Source: Pseudohoeflea sp964511625 (GTDB taxonomy: Bacteria; Pseudomonadota; Alphaproteobacteria; Rhizobiales; Rhizobiaceae). From it: a stretch of 64,000 nt of DNA. Under the pieces are notes generated by a model. That model was not told the DNA's origin. It made no database searches and was given only the letters and a program-made list of their open reading frames with translations. The position numbers were made by a program, and so were the translations under genes. Positions 55,044-62,812 of this stretch are shown piece after piece. Where the stretch lies: NCBI GenBank assembly GCA_964511625.1, contig CAZEJG010000004.1, positions 1 to 64,000 on the forward strand. The letters are read 5' to 3'. Positions within the stretch are counted from its first letter, which is position 1; every line of letters begins with the position of its first letter.

Positions 55044-55154
55044 ACAACTGCCGCACCCCGTCCCCCACTCCCCCACGGCAGTTGCTTCCAGCGCCCCCCA
55101 TGCTGGACATGGCCCGGCTTTGGTTCCCCCCAACCAAGCCGGGCCCAAAATTTT
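55044..55154 (+). ncRNA. Candidate stress-induced small RNA with C-rich loop (GsrN-like architecture)
   Basis: Hairpin 1: CAACTGCCG (55045-55053) and CGGCAGTTG (55076-55084) pair perfectly around a 22-base loop that is almost all C (runs CCCC, CCCCC, CCCCC). Hairpin 2: GGCCCGGCTTTGGTT (55111-55125) pairs with AACCAAGCCGGGCC (55132-55145), one bulge, with a CCCCCC loop, and is followed by AAAATTTT. This is a 5' exposed-loop hairpin plus 3' terminator-like hairpin of about 110 nt, behind a sigma-EcfG-like promoter, between csbD and a stress kinase. Caulobacter GsrN, a sigma-T-dependent RNA acting through a C-rich loop, has the same plan. The C-rich loop could pair with G-rich ribosome sites. 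No coding frame is evident in 54995-55239. Homology to GsrN is not tested. Confidence 0.5.
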
Positions 55155-55239
55155 CAGCTACACCTCAAACATAATCGACGCACCCGCCAATTCCCGGCGC
55201 GAATGGTCGCAGCGGAAATCAAACCTCTCGCGGCCCAAG

Positions 55240-56229
55240 TCAGACCGAACGGAAATACAGCCGGTAAATGACGTGATGGGGAGCGATGTCGTAATCAGCT
55301 TCACCTTCCAGTGCGGAAGGGACGACGCGCTCGAGTACGGTGCTGCCGAACTTCTTGCCGTGGGTTGGCATGTCCTCGGACAGTGTTCGATCCGGCACGG
55401 TACCGGTGTCTTCATCCCAGATGATGCTGAAGTAGCCTTCCTCGTCGCCTTCGCACGTCAACTGCACCTTGCCGGAGCGGTTCGACAGCGCGCCGAAAGC
55501 AACGGAATTGGTGATCAGTTCGTGCAACGCCAGCCCGATGTGTGTGGCGCCGTTCGGCGAAAGAATGACATCGTCGCCGCGAATGGAAATCCGCTGGTCG
55601 CCAACTTCGACGTAGCGCAGGAACTGATGCATGGCGAGTTCGCGGAAATGGGCGCCGCGCCAGTTGGAATCGGTCACCAGATCCTGTGCCGAGGAGAGGG
55701 CCGCAAGGCGGCCGCGGAACTTGGTGAGGAAAAAGCCGAGATCATCACTGGTTCTCGCGGTCTGCGAGGCAATGCTCTGGACGATGGCCAGCAGGTTCTT
55801 CGAGCGGTGGCTTACCTCGCGCAACAGCGCCTTGAGCGTATCTTCGCGCTTTCTCTCATGGGTCAGGTCGACAAAAGTGATGAGAATGGCCGGCTGCATG
55901 CCGCCGCTCTCGTAGCGCTGAACGGTGCACTCGCAGGTCGAATACTGGTTGTTGGTCGTCCGCGCGAGTTCGAGGACCACTTCCTCGCCGGAGGTCAGAA
56001 CCTCATTCTGCGCCTCGACGATCTGATCCAGCCAGTCACCCTCGAACAGATCGGCGTCAGTGGCGCCGGGCAGGACGATGGGAGGAAAATATTCCGGCAG
56101 GCCGGAAGCATAGAGATAGCTTCCATCCTGCGCCTTGACCACGACTCCCACCTCCGCGCTCTTCAGCGCGAGCAAGAGAAGGGGTGCCAGCGCGCCCCGT
56201 GTTTCGTACGTCAGCCGGTTAGAAGGCAT
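55240..56229 (-). CDS. PAS-type HWE-family sensor histidine kinase (PhyK-like)
   Basis: A 329-aa soluble kinase. A PAS-like sensor covers ~20-125 (VGVVVKAQDGSYLYASGLPE). The kinase core has H141 in LREVSHRSKNLL, N-box ALHELITNSVAFGAL and the W-x-E motif as IIWDEDTG, which places it in the HWE family. Such kinases adjacent to phyR are usual cognate kinases or modulators of PhyR. The ATG at 56229 is chosen because the longer frame (to 56295) lies over a terminator. No membrane segment, so a cytoplasmic signal is sensed. Confidence 0.88.
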   Translation of the reverse strand: MPSNRLTYETRGALAPLLLLALKSAEVGVVVKAQDGSYLYASGLPEYFPPIVLPGATDADLFEGDWLDQIVEAQNEVLTSGEEVVLELARTTNNQYSTCECTVQRYESGGMQPAILITFVDLTHERKREDTLKALLREVSHRSKNLLAIVQSIASQTARTSDDLGFFLTKFRGRLAALSSAQDLVTDSNWRGAHFRELAMHQFLRYVEVGDQRISIRGDDVILSPNGATHIGLALHELITNSVAFGALSNRSGKVQLTCEGDEEGYFSIIWDEDTGTVPDRTLSEDMPTHGKKFGSTVLERVVPSALEGEADYDIAPHHVIYRLYFRSV

Positions 56230-56264
56230 GTCCTGCAGATTTCCCCTCGTTCCCCATATGCACG

Positions 56265-56291
56265 AAAAGGCGGCCCCGCAAGGAGGCCGCC
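56265..56291 (-). terminator. Intrinsic terminator of the DUF1328 gene
   Basis: GGCGGCC (56269-56275 on plus) pairs with GGCCGCC (56285-56291) around 9 bases. On the minus strand the stem is followed by TTTT. It lies 26 bp past the DUF1328 stop and would separate that gene from the kinase at 56229. Confidence 0.7.
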
Positions 56292-56316
56292 CCAACTCTG
56301 TCAGTTTTATCCAGCC

Positions 56317-56481
56317 TCAGGCGCGGCGGAAGAAGCCGGCCACCAGCGAAATCACCAGCAGTGCGAGGAAGATAAAGAAGAGCACCTGCGCGATACTGGC
56401 CGAAGCACCCGCGATGCCGCCGAAACCCAGAACACCCGCGATAATCGCGACGACCAGAAAGACCAAGGCGTAATACAACAT
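56317..56481 (-). CDS. DUF1328 (UPF0391) small membrane protein
   Basis: A 54-aa membrane protein, with two hydrophobic segments: MLYYALVFLVVAIIAGVLGF and QVLFFIFLALLVISLVAGFF. The end FFRRA is typical of UPF0391. The ATG at 56481 has GGAG at 7 bases. Its promoter is an exact sigma-EcfG site and its terminator is visible, so it is a separate stress-induced unit between the PhyK-like kinase and phyR. Family function unknown, generally linked to envelope stress. Confidence 0.9.
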   Translation of the reverse strand: MLYYALVFLVVAIIAGVLGFGGIAGASASIAQVLFFIFLALLVISLVAGFFRRA

Positions 56482-56513
56482 GTCGATTCTCCATCGTTGA
56501 ATGATGACGGAAA

Positions 56514-56538
56514 AACGACCGGGGGATGTTTTGGTTCC
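56514..56538 (-). promoter_or_regulatory. Sigma-EcfG promoter of the DUF1328 gene
   Basis: Minus strand: GGAAC (56534-56538), 16 bases, CGTT (56514-56517), exact consensus. The start would be near 56507, 26 bases before the ATG at 56481. Confidence 0.75.
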
Positions 56539-56577
56539 CGCTCACGCTTAATTCCCTGGAAAAACTGCTGTGCTGCT

Positions 56578-57372
56578 TCACGCGGCGGTCGCGTCGACCC
56601 GCTCGAAGAACAGGGCCTGACTGATCAGAGCCTTGACCATCTCGGGGTTGAACGGCTTGGTCACCAGGAAAGCCGGTTCCGGGCGATCGCCGGTCAACAG
56701 CCGCTCCGGGAAAGCGGTGATGAAGATCACGGGGATCTCGCCGGTCTTGAGGATGTCGTTGACGGCGTCGATGCCGGAGCTGCCATCGGCAAGCTGAATG
56801 TCAGCCAGCACCATCTTCGGCTTGGTCTCGTTGAAGAGACGAACTGCTTCGGCATGAGTGCGGGCAATTCCGGTCACCTTGTGGCCCAGCGATTCGACCA
56901 TTTCCTCGATGTCCATGGCGATCAGCGGCTCATCCTCGATGATGAGGATGTCGGTGGCCACCTGGCTGGAAATCTCGCGCGAAGCCTCTTCGAGCAACGC
57001 CTCGGTTTCCTGCTTCGTGGTGTCGAGAATTTCACAGACCTGATCTTCGTTGAAGCCTTCGACGGCGACGAGAAGGAACGCCTGACGAGGAAGAGGCGCG
57101 AGATGCATCAGATTATCCGCGGCCCGTTGCTCCCAGGCATAAGGGGAAACAGCTTCACCGACCTCGACATTTATGGAACCAAACAGCGCGACGAAAAGTT
57201 TATAAAGCGAAATACGGTCGTTCGAGGCTTCCGGGAAGATAGAGATATCAGCTATAAGAGCCTCGAGAACCGCAGCGACGTATGCATCGCCCGAAGTTTG
57301 CGACCCCGTCACCGCACGGGAAAATCGCCGCAGATAGGGGAGATGGGGCGCGATGCGCGCAGCTATCGACAT
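56578..57372 (-). CDS. phyR: General stress response regulator PhyR
   Basis: A 264-aa PhyR. An N-terminal sigma-factor-like domain (~10-130: PHLPYLRRFSRAVTGSQTSG, LPRQAFLLVAVEGF and DTTKQETEALLEEA) mimics EcfG. A C-terminal receiver (~140-258) has IIEDEPLIAMDIEE, phospho-acceptor D191 in VLADIQLADGSSG and Lys in FLVTKPFNPE. When phosphorylated, PhyR captures NepR and frees EcfG. The ATG at 57372 has AAGGAG at 7 bases. It is divergent from nepR-ecfG; both sides carry sigma-EcfG-like promoters, giving positive feedback. Confidence 0.95.
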   Translation of the reverse strand: MSIAARIAPHLPYLRRFSRAVTGSQTSGDAYVAAVLEALIADISIFPEASNDRISLYKLFVALFGSINVEVGEAVSPYAWEQRAADNLMHLAPLPRQAFLLVAVEGFNEDQVCEILDTTKQETEALLEEASREISSQVATDILIIEDEPLIAMDIEEMVESLGHKVTGIARTHAEAVRLFNETKPKMVLADIQLADGSSGIDAVNDILKTGEIPVIFITAFPERLLTGDRPEPAFLVTKPFNPEMVKALISQALFFERVDATAA

Positions 57373-57414
57373 CAATGAACTCCTTGATGATGGCGTTACG
57401 TTATTCCCAGAGAT

Positions 57415-57439
57415 AACGAGCGAAGTCAAAAAAGGCTCC
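57415..57439 (-). promoter_or_regulatory. Near-consensus sigma-EcfG promoter of phyR
   Basis: Minus strand: GGAGC (57435-57439), 16 bases, CGTT (57415-57418), one mismatch in the -35 element. The start near 57408 lies 36 bases before phyR. Confidence 0.6.
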
Positions 57440-57446
57440 ATGGGCT

Positions 57447-57471
57447 GGAACTTTTTTTCGCGAAGCGCATT
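57447..57471 (+). promoter_or_regulatory. Near-consensus sigma-EcfG promoter of nepR-ecfG
   Basis: GGAAC (57447-57451), 16 bases including a T7 run, CATT (57468-57471). It lies 8 bp from the divergent phyR promoter element and about 28 bases upstream of nepR after the predicted start. Autoregulation of nepR-ecfG is standard in this system. Confidence 0.65.
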
Positions 57472-57505
57472 TGGTCAGGGATAGAGAAGCCAAGAGTGTT
57501 AAACA

Positions 57506-57703
57506 ATGCCGCATGAGCATATCGGGAAAAACGTGGACAGACTGACCGGGCAAAAAGACCCCAACCGCATCATCAGCCAGAAGCTGAAGGCGCTCTACTC
57601 CGCCGTCGAACAGGAAGGTATTCCGGACAAGTTCATGAGCTTGCTGGAAAAGCTCGATGAAGCCGAGAAGGCTGGAAGCAGAGCGGAAAACGTCAATGAG
57701 TGA
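57506..57703 (+). CDS. nepR: Anti-sigma factor NepR
   Basis: A 65-aa NepR with the conserved helices ISQKLKALYSAVEQEGIPD and KFMSLLEKLDEAE; the EGIPDKF core and following LL..LD are diagnostic. It binds EcfG in unstressed cells and PhyR when PhyR is phosphorylated. It overlaps ecfG by 8 bases, so the sigma factor and its inhibitor are translationally coupled. The ribosome site before the ATG is weak. Confidence 0.93.
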   Translation: MPHEHIGKNVDRLTGQKDPNRIISQKLKALYSAVEQEGIPDKFMSLLEKLDEAEKAGSRAENVNE

Positions 57704-58250
57704 GGCCTCGGATCCTTTCAAGCGTGATCTTCTGGCCGTCCTGCCGAATCTCCGGGCATTCGCCGTTTCGCTTTGCGGAAATGCCGACAGGGCCGACGAT
57801 CTGGTACAGGATGCGATCCTGAAGGCGTGGGGCGCCCAGGACAGGTTCGAAATCGGGACAAACATCAAGGCCTGGATCTTCACCATCCTTCGCAACGAAT
57901 TCTACAGTCAGGCTCGCAAAAAGGGCCGTGAAGTTCAGGATTCGGACGGTCTTTTCACCGAGAAACTCGCCGTCCATCCCGGGCAGTACGGCTCGCTCGA
58001 CCTGCAGGACTTCTCCCGCGCTCTGAACCAGCTGCCCGAGGACCAACGCGAAGCGTTGCTTCTGGTGGGTGCGTCCGGCTTCGCCTACGAGGAAGTCGCG
58101 CAGATCTGTGACTGCCGGGTGGGAACGATCAAGAGCCGGGTCAGCCGCGCTCGCGCCCGTCTGCAGGAAATTCTTCAGATCGAGGGAGAAGGTGATTTCG
58201 GACCCGACCGGTCATCCGCCGCCGCGACCCTTCGCTCGTTCGCATCCTGA
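57696..58250 (+). CDS. ecfG: General stress ECF sigma factor EcfG
   Basis: A 184-aa ECF15-group sigma factor. Region 2 (~10-75: LRAFAVSLCGNADRADDLVQ, ILKAWGAQDRFE, NIKAWIFTILRNEFYSQARK) and region 4 (~105-165: LNQLPEDQREALLLVGASG, EEVAQICDCRVGTIKSRVSR) are complete. It recognises GGAAC-N16-CGTT promoters; seven candidates lie within 10 kb of this gene. The ATG (57696) lies inside the end of nepR. Confidence 0.95.
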   Translation: MSEASDPFKRDLLAVLPNLRAFAVSLCGNADRADDLVQDAILKAWGAQDRFEIGTNIKAWIFTILRNEFYSQARKKGREVQDSDGLFTEKLAVHPGQYGSLDLQDFSRALNQLPEDQREALLLVGASGFAYEEVAQICDCRVGTIKSRVSRARARLQEILQIEGEGDFGPDRSSAAATLRSFAS

Positions 58251-58364
58251 TCTTTCCGATCGCCCGTATTCCTGACAATCTCAGGCGCGGCGTCTGCCGA
58301 CCAGAATGAACGAGCACGGGCCGAGCTCACGGGCCGAAGCGGGACGAACAGGACCGGAGGGGTA

Positions 58365-59108
58365 ATGGAAAAGAAAGCGAAGCGGACAAACTGCAGCGAT
58401 TGCCCACTGCGTAGTCTCTCGAGCTTTCGGGACTTTTCCGACAAGGAACTCGCATTCGTCGAGGACTTCAAGACGGGCGAGTTGGTCGCTGATCCCGGTG
58501 CGACCATTCTCGTCGAAGGCGCGCACAGTGCCCACCTCTATACGGTTCTGACCGGCTGGGCCTTCCGTTACAAGACACTCGCTGATGGCCGGCGACAGAT
58601 CCTCAATTTCGTCATGCCTGGAGATCTGGTCGGACTTCAGGGCACCTTGATGGACGAGATGCAGCACTCCATCGAGGCGCTCACGCCGGTGCGTTTCTGC
58701 GTGTTCGAGCGAGGCAAGATCTCCAAGGTTTACACCCAGCATCCGACGCTGGCCTTCGACATCACATGGATGGCGGCGCGCGAGGAACGAATTCTCGACG
58801 AAAACCTTCTGAGCGTGGGACGCCGGTCGGCCTTCGAGCGCGCGGCCTATCTGCTGGTCTATCTCTATCAGCGCGCCAAGCTCGCCGGCCTCCTGTCCGA
58901 TCGCAAGGTCGAGATCCCGATCACCCAGCAGCATGTCGCCGATACGCTGGGTCTGTCGACAGTTCATACGAACAAGACGCTGCGAAAGCTCGCCGACAGA
59001 AAACTGATCAAGTGGCGCGAACGAGCCTGCGATATTCTCGACGAAGAAGGCCTTCTGACCGTCTCCGGTTGGGAAGGCTTTGAAGAAAAAAGTCGTCCCT
59101 TCATCTAA
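58365..59108 (+). CDS. Crp/Fnr-family transcriptional regulator
   Basis: A 247-aa regulator: a short cysteine-containing start (NCSDCPLRSL), cyclic-nucleotide-binding-like beta barrel (~30-130: GATILVEGAHSAHLYTVLTG, FVMPGDLVGLQG), long helix and C-terminal helix-turn-helix (~180-230: ITQQHVADTLGLSTVHTNKT, LRKLADRKLI). The paired cysteines suggest the FNR-like branch, but the four needed for an iron-sulfur cluster are not all evident. GGAGGGGTA precedes the ATG. Downstream of ecfG, upstream of a lipid kinase. Confidence 0.88.
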   Translation: MEKKAKRTNCSDCPLRSLSSFRDFSDKELAFVEDFKTGELVADPGATILVEGAHSAHLYTVLTGWAFRYKTLADGRRQILNFVMPGDLVGLQGTLMDEMQHSIEALTPVRFCVFERGKISKVYTQHPTLAFDITWMAAREERILDENLLSVGRRSAFERAAYLLVYLYQRAKLAGLLSDRKVEIPITQQHVADTLGLSTVHTNKTLRKLADRKLIKWRERACDILDEEGLLTVSGWEGFEEKSRPFI

Positions 59109-59123
59109 TGGACCCGGTGCCAC

Positions 59124-60032
59124 ATGCGATTTCGCGCGATCCTCAATCAAGACGGTGGCACGCTCAAGGACACCGATATCGAGCAGTTTTCCACGCTCAT
59201 CGTGGAGAGCTTCGAGGCCAATGACCATTCTGTAGACGTCCGGCCCGTCAAGGGAGACGATCTCATCGAGGCACTGGAAAGCGCCTTCGAGGATGACGAG
59301 GTCGAGGCTGTCATAGCCGGTGGTGGCGACGGAACCGTGTCGGCCGCCGGCGCTCTGGCGCTCGATGCGGGAAAGCCGCTCGCGATCCTGCCGGCAGGAA
59401 CGATGAACCTCTACGCCAGGGCGCTGAAAATCCCGCTCGATCTCGATGACGCTGTCCGCGCGTTGGCTGCGGGACATGTCGGCCAGAGCGACATTGGACG
59501 GGCCAACGGACGTCCCTTCCTGCACCAGTTCACCATCGGGTTTCACTCGCGCATGATCGCAGAGCGCAACAGCTACAACTTCGCTTCCAAATTCGGAAAG
59601 ATCCGGGCGTCCATAGTCGCAGCGCTCGATACCATCCGGCGTCCCCCGTCGTTTCCGGTCGAAATGGACATCGACGGCCGCAAGGTGCGCGAACGGGTGA
59701 GTTCGGTCGCCGTCTCCAACAATCCTTACGGCGAAGGCCACCTTCCCTATGCCGACGAGGTCACCAGCGGCAAGCTCGGCATCTATTACGCCAAGCCGGC
59801 GACTGTCGCGGCCAACGCGAAGATGCTGGCCGACCTGACGATGGGCAACTGGCCCAACAATCACGACATCATCCACGACAGCGGAAAACGTGTCCTTCTT
59901 GAATTCCCGCAGAAGCGGAAATCGGCCAAGGCCGTGATCGATGGCGAACTGGTCGACCTCGATCCCTCGGTCGAGATCGAGATCCTGCCGGGCGCCCTGA
60001 AGGTCATCCTGCCAGCGAAAGAAAATACATGA
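59124..60032 (+). CDS. Diacylglycerol/lipid kinase catalytic-domain protein
   Basis: A 302-aa lipid kinase of the YegS/DgkB class. The start MRFRAILNQDGGTL is the family's first strand, the ATP site is AVIAGGGDGTVSAAG (~63-77), then AILPAGTMNLYARAL, and a C-terminal beta-rich domain. It phosphorylates diacylglycerol or a related lipid at the membrane surface. Its stop overlaps the DUF2254 gene by 4 bases. Lies 15 bp after the Crp-like gene, so probably co-transcribed. Confidence 0.87.
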   Translation: MRFRAILNQDGGTLKDTDIEQFSTLIVESFEANDHSVDVRPVKGDDLIEALESAFEDDEVEAVIAGGGDGTVSAAGALALDAGKPLAILPAGTMNLYARALKIPLDLDDAVRALAAGHVGQSDIGRANGRPFLHQFTIGFHSRMIAERNSYNFASKFGKIRASIVAALDTIRRPPSFPVEMDIDGRKVRERVSSVAVSNNPYGEGHLPYADEVTSGKLGIYYAKPATVAANAKMLADLTMGNWPNNHDIIHDSGKRVLLEFPQKRKSAKAVIDGELVDLDPSVEIEILPGALKVILPAKENT

Positions 60033-61276
60033 GAGTCCGTGAATACGTGCAGCGCATTCCGCAGAACATCCTCGTCCTGCTGACCATGCCTGCGCTGATC
60101 GCGCTCGGCATTACCGCCCTGCCCCTACCGCTCTACTGGATCGATTCGAACTACGCCGAAGGCTTCATGAGCCCGTTCGTGTTGCAGATCGATCCCGAAA
60201 GTGCCCATACGCTTCTCTCGACGGTGGCGACCGGAGCGATCACCGCACTGAGCTTGACCTACTCGCTGGTCCTGCTCGTCTTCACCCTTGCAGCGGGAAA
60301 CATCGGACCAAGGCTGTTGCGCCGCTTCACCACCGAACCGGTCAACCAGGTTACTGCCGGCATCCTCGGTGGAACCTTTCTCTATTGCCTGGTCACCATG
60401 ATGATGATCCGCGAGGACTATCTGCCGAAGATCACCATCTCGGTCGCCGGCGGGCTGGCGATCCTGTCGGTTCTCCAGCTCATCTATTTCGTTCGGCACG
60501 TATCGACCTCGGTCACGATCGACGACGAGATCGCCTCCATATCCGCCAAGCTGTTCCGGGATATCGAATCGCTGATGGAGCGCGATTCCCGATGGGACGT
60601 GGAAGAGAAGGAATACAACCATTCCATCCCCGCCGGCAGGACAGGCTATGTCGGTCATATCGACGAGGCAGAAGCAGTGCGCCGCGCTCGTGAACTGGGG
60701 ATCACCATACGGGTTGCGCAACCGGCCGGAGACTATCTCCTCGAAGGCGAGAAACTGCTTCTGACGACCGACCAGGTCGAGGAAGACGTTGCGAAGGAAC
60801 TGGCGCAACTGGTCAACATCGAATCCTCGCGCTCGGATTCGCGCAATATCGAATTCTCCATCAACCTGCTCATCGAGATTTCCCTGCGGGCGTTGTCTCC
60901 CGGCGTCAACGACACTTATACGGCACGCGCTTGTGTCGACAGCATCACCTACGCGCTGTCGCAGCCGGTTCGCGAGGACTTGCCCACCTACCGGCGCTGC
61001 GACGAGGACGAGGAATTGCGACTGGTCATTCCCGGCCTCTCGCTCCAGTCGATGGTCGACACCGCCTTTCATCCTCTGCGGCGGGCATCGCGCGACAACA
61101 TCATGATGGCGAGTTCCGTGGCGCTGGCGCTCAAGCGGCTCGCCAATATCGCCACCGATAGCGTTCGTCCATTGCTGCGGACGCATTCGGAACTGTTGAT
61201 GAAAACGCTCGAGATGGAAGACCATCCGGAAGAGGATCTCGATCTCGTTCGCCGCCACCTCCCGAGCTTCGATTAA
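60029..61276 (+). CDS. DUF2254 membrane protein
   Basis: A 415-aa protein with four N-terminal membrane helices (ILVLLTMPALIALGITALPL, ALSLTYSLVLLVFTLAAGN, VTAGILGGTFLYCLVTMMM, ISVAGGLAILSVLQLIYF) and a soluble C-terminal half (~180-415) including NLLIEISLRALSPGVNDTYTA (read in parts). This last motif is a family hallmark of DUF2254. Function unknown. Translationally coupled to the lipid kinase, so a membrane-lipid role in stress is plausible (inference). Confidence 0.88.
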   Translation: MRVREYVQRIPQNILVLLTMPALIALGITALPLPLYWIDSNYAEGFMSPFVLQIDPESAHTLLSTVATGAITALSLTYSLVLLVFTLAAGNIGPRLLRRFTTEPVNQVTAGILGGTFLYCLVTMMMIREDYLPKITISVAGGLAILSVLQLIYFVRHVSTSVTIDDEIASISAKLFRDIESLMERDSRWDVEEKEYNHSIPAGRTGYVGHIDEAEAVRRARELGITIRVAQPAGDYLLEGEKLLLTTDQVEEDVAKELAQLVNIESSRSDSRNIEFSINLLIEISLRALSPGVNDTYTARACVDSITYALSQPVREDLPTYRRCDEDEELRLVIPGLSLQSMVDTAFHPLRRASRDNIMMASSVALALKRLANIATDSVRPLLRTHSELLMKTLEMEDHPEEDLDLVRRHLPSFD

Positions 61277-61312
61277 GACCGGCAGTGTCCAGCGGAGATC
61301 CCTCAAGACATC

Positions 61313-61382
61313 AAAAAAGGGCCCGGCCAATCCATGGCCGGGCCCTTTGTCATGGCTTAGGCCACCTGCTGCAAGCAGGTGG
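61313..61382. terminator. Bidirectional terminator plus second hairpin between DUF2254 and dps
   Basis: AAAGGGCCCGGCCA (61316-61329) pairs with TGGCCGGGCCCTTT (61335-61348) around ATCCA, flanked by A6 and TTT: a strong terminator for both strands. A further hairpin CCACCTGC/GCAGGTGG (61362-61369, 61375-61382) lies directly past the dps stop on the minus strand. Confidence 0.8.
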
Positions 61383-61390
61383 CGCCATCC

Positions 61391-61903
61391 TCAGGCGACG
61401 TGGGCGCGCAGCATCCAGATCGCCTTTTCGTGGAAGGCCAGGAACTGGGTCAGCATGTCCTCGGTGACGAGATCGCCGTCATCGCCGGCCTTCTCGCCGG
61501 CTTCCCGCATCGTGCGCACGGCAGCCTCGTGATCCTTCACGAGATCCTCGACCATGGATTCGGCTGACTTGTGGTCGAGCGACTTGCCGTCCGGCGCAAA
61601 GGTGGAGGCATCGCCAAACTTCTCGGGCGCAAGATGACCCAGCGCGCGGATGCGCTCGGCGATCACATCGGTGGCGGCGAAAAGCGCATTGTAATGCTCT
61701 TCGGTGAGTTCGTGCAGCGGCTTGAACAGTGGGCCGACAACGTTCCAGTGATAGACATGGCTCTTGATGGTCAGCTTGTAGGTGGCTGCCAGGATTTCAG
61801 TAAGCATGCCGGTCATGTCCTCCCGGTAATCGGGAGTGAGACCGGTGTTGATGTCCTGGGCATGGGACTTGGTTTTCAGCACGGCTGCAGCATTCTTTGC
61901 CAT
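61391..61903 (-). CDS. dps: Dps, DNA-binding ferritin-like protein
   Basis: A 170-aa Dps. The ferroxidase site residues are visible: His in SHVYHWNVVGP, then FKPLHELTEEHYNALF and DVIAERIRALG. A lysine-bearing N-terminal tail (MAKNAAAVLKTKSHA) can bind DNA. The dodecamer stores iron and protects DNA during oxidative and starvation stress. Ends 38 bp downstream of the membrane-protein gene at 61942 and shares the operon behind a sigma-EcfG promoter at 62788; a separate promoter in that short gap is not visible. Confidence 0.94.
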   Translation of the reverse strand: MAKNAAAVLKTKSHAQDINTGLTPDYREDMTGMLTEILAATYKLTIKSHVYHWNVVGPLFKPLHELTEEHYNALFAATDVIAERIRALGHLAPEKFGDASTFAPDGKSLDHKSAESMVEDLVKDHEAAVRTMREAGEKAGDDGDLVTEDMLTQFLAFHEKAIWMLRAHVA

Positions 61904-61941
61904 CTTCTTTCTCCAATCAGGCCGGCGCGGCCGGCGGTTTT

Positions 61942-62400
61942 TCAGGTGTCGTAATCCGTGTCGGACCCATCCGAAGAGTCCGAACCGAGGGCCTTCGCAA
62001 GCAGCGCGCTGCCGCCCGCCGCGAGAGCGAGGAGCATGAGCGGCCGCGAACGGATGATCATCGGCAGCGCCACCATGGCAGCGGTGGCGTAGAGCGAGGT
62101 GTTAGCCTGGCGGCGCCGGGCCTTGCGGCGTTCGATTCGTTCCATGATCATCAGTCCAGCAATCAACAGCAGCGCGACGGCCGCTATGATCCCGGCGACA
62201 GCAAGCGTCGCCGTCAACGGATCGGTGGTTCGTGCCAGTGCGATTACACCTGCAACGATCAAAAGCGCCCAGACGCTGAGAAACAGGATGCCGGCCAGCG
62301 ACAGGACAATTGCCCGTCGCTTGGCCCGCTTCATCCAGTAGCCGGTCTCGCCCGATATCAATCCGGACAGGAGCGATACGGCCGGGTAAGGTACCCTCAT
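61942..62400 (-). CDS. Small membrane protein, phage-holin/superfamily III-like
   Basis: A 152-aa protein with two central membrane helices (AIVLSLAGILFLSVWALLIV and LTATLAVAGIIAAVALLLIA), a basic linker (ERIERRKARRRQ), and a further hydrophobic stretch near 105-135, ending in an Asp/Ser-rich tail. The helix pair resembles the holin-like DUF1469/YqjE proteins that travel with YqjD-type proteins such as the preceding gene. It is 8 bp after that gene and before dps. Exact role unknown. Confidence 0.8.
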   Translation of the reverse strand: MRVPYPAVSLLSGLISGETGYWMKRAKRRAIVLSLAGILFLSVWALLIVAGVIALARTTDPLTATLAVAGIIAAVALLLIAGLMIMERIERRKARRRQANTSLYATAAMVALPMIIRSRPLMLLALAAGGSALLAKALGSDSSDGSDTDYDT

Positions 62401-62408
62401 GGCGACGA

Positions 62409-62750
62409 TTACCGGCGGGCGATCAGGGCGATGAGGAAGCCTACGCCTGCCGCTGCGGCGATTGCTGTCAGGGGCCGGTCACGAACATGACCCGACACGG
62501 TTTCCTCAATCTCGTCGAGCTGCGCGCGAAGGTCACGAATAGTGGCTTCGGAAGAGCGACGCATCTGCTCGCCCCGAACCCGGGCATTGCCCTTCACATC
62601 CTTGGCGATGACCGAACCCGCATTCGAAACGCTTTCAGCCAGTCGGCTCATTTCGCTCTTGAGATGTGCGATCTGGGCTTCCAGATCAGCGCTCACGTCT
62701 CCGGTGGCTTTGGGGCTGGTGGCGTTCGATGCGGTTGAGGCGCGAGCCAT
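62409..62750 (-). CDS. ElaB/YqjD (DUF883)-like membrane-anchored protein
   Basis: A 113-aa protein with a long amphipathic coiled coil (~20-85: LEAQIAHLKSEMSRLAES, DLRAQLDEIEETVSGHVRD) and one C-terminal membrane helix (PLTAIAAAAGVGFLIALIARR). This is the YqjD/ElaB plan, stationary-phase proteins that bind ribosomes at the inner membrane. The ATG at 62750 has CGGAGAA before it. First gene of a three-gene stress operon behind an exact sigma-EcfG promoter. Confidence 0.85.
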   Translation of the reverse strand: MARASTASNATSPKATGDVSADLEAQIAHLKSEMSRLAESVSNAGSVIAKDVKGNARVRGEQMRRSSEATIRDLRAQLDEIEETVSGHVRDRPLTAIAAAAGVGFLIALIARR

Positions 62751-62787
62751 GTGTTTCTCCGTAAGAATTGTTGATCTCGGAGGACTC

Positions 62788-62812
62788 AACGTGGCGCGAC
62801 GCCAGAAGTTCC
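62788..62812 (-). promoter_or_regulatory. Sigma-EcfG promoter of the yqjD-like/holin-like/dps operon
   Basis: Minus strand: GGAAC (62808-62812), 16 bases, CGTT (62788-62791), exact consensus. The start would be near 62781, 31 bases before the first ATG. Confidence 0.75.

Noticed and set aside
54856..57378. An 840-codon plus-strand frame over the kinase, DUF1328 and phyR genes
   Set aside because: It runs through terminators and three recognisable minus-strand genes; no domain is visible.
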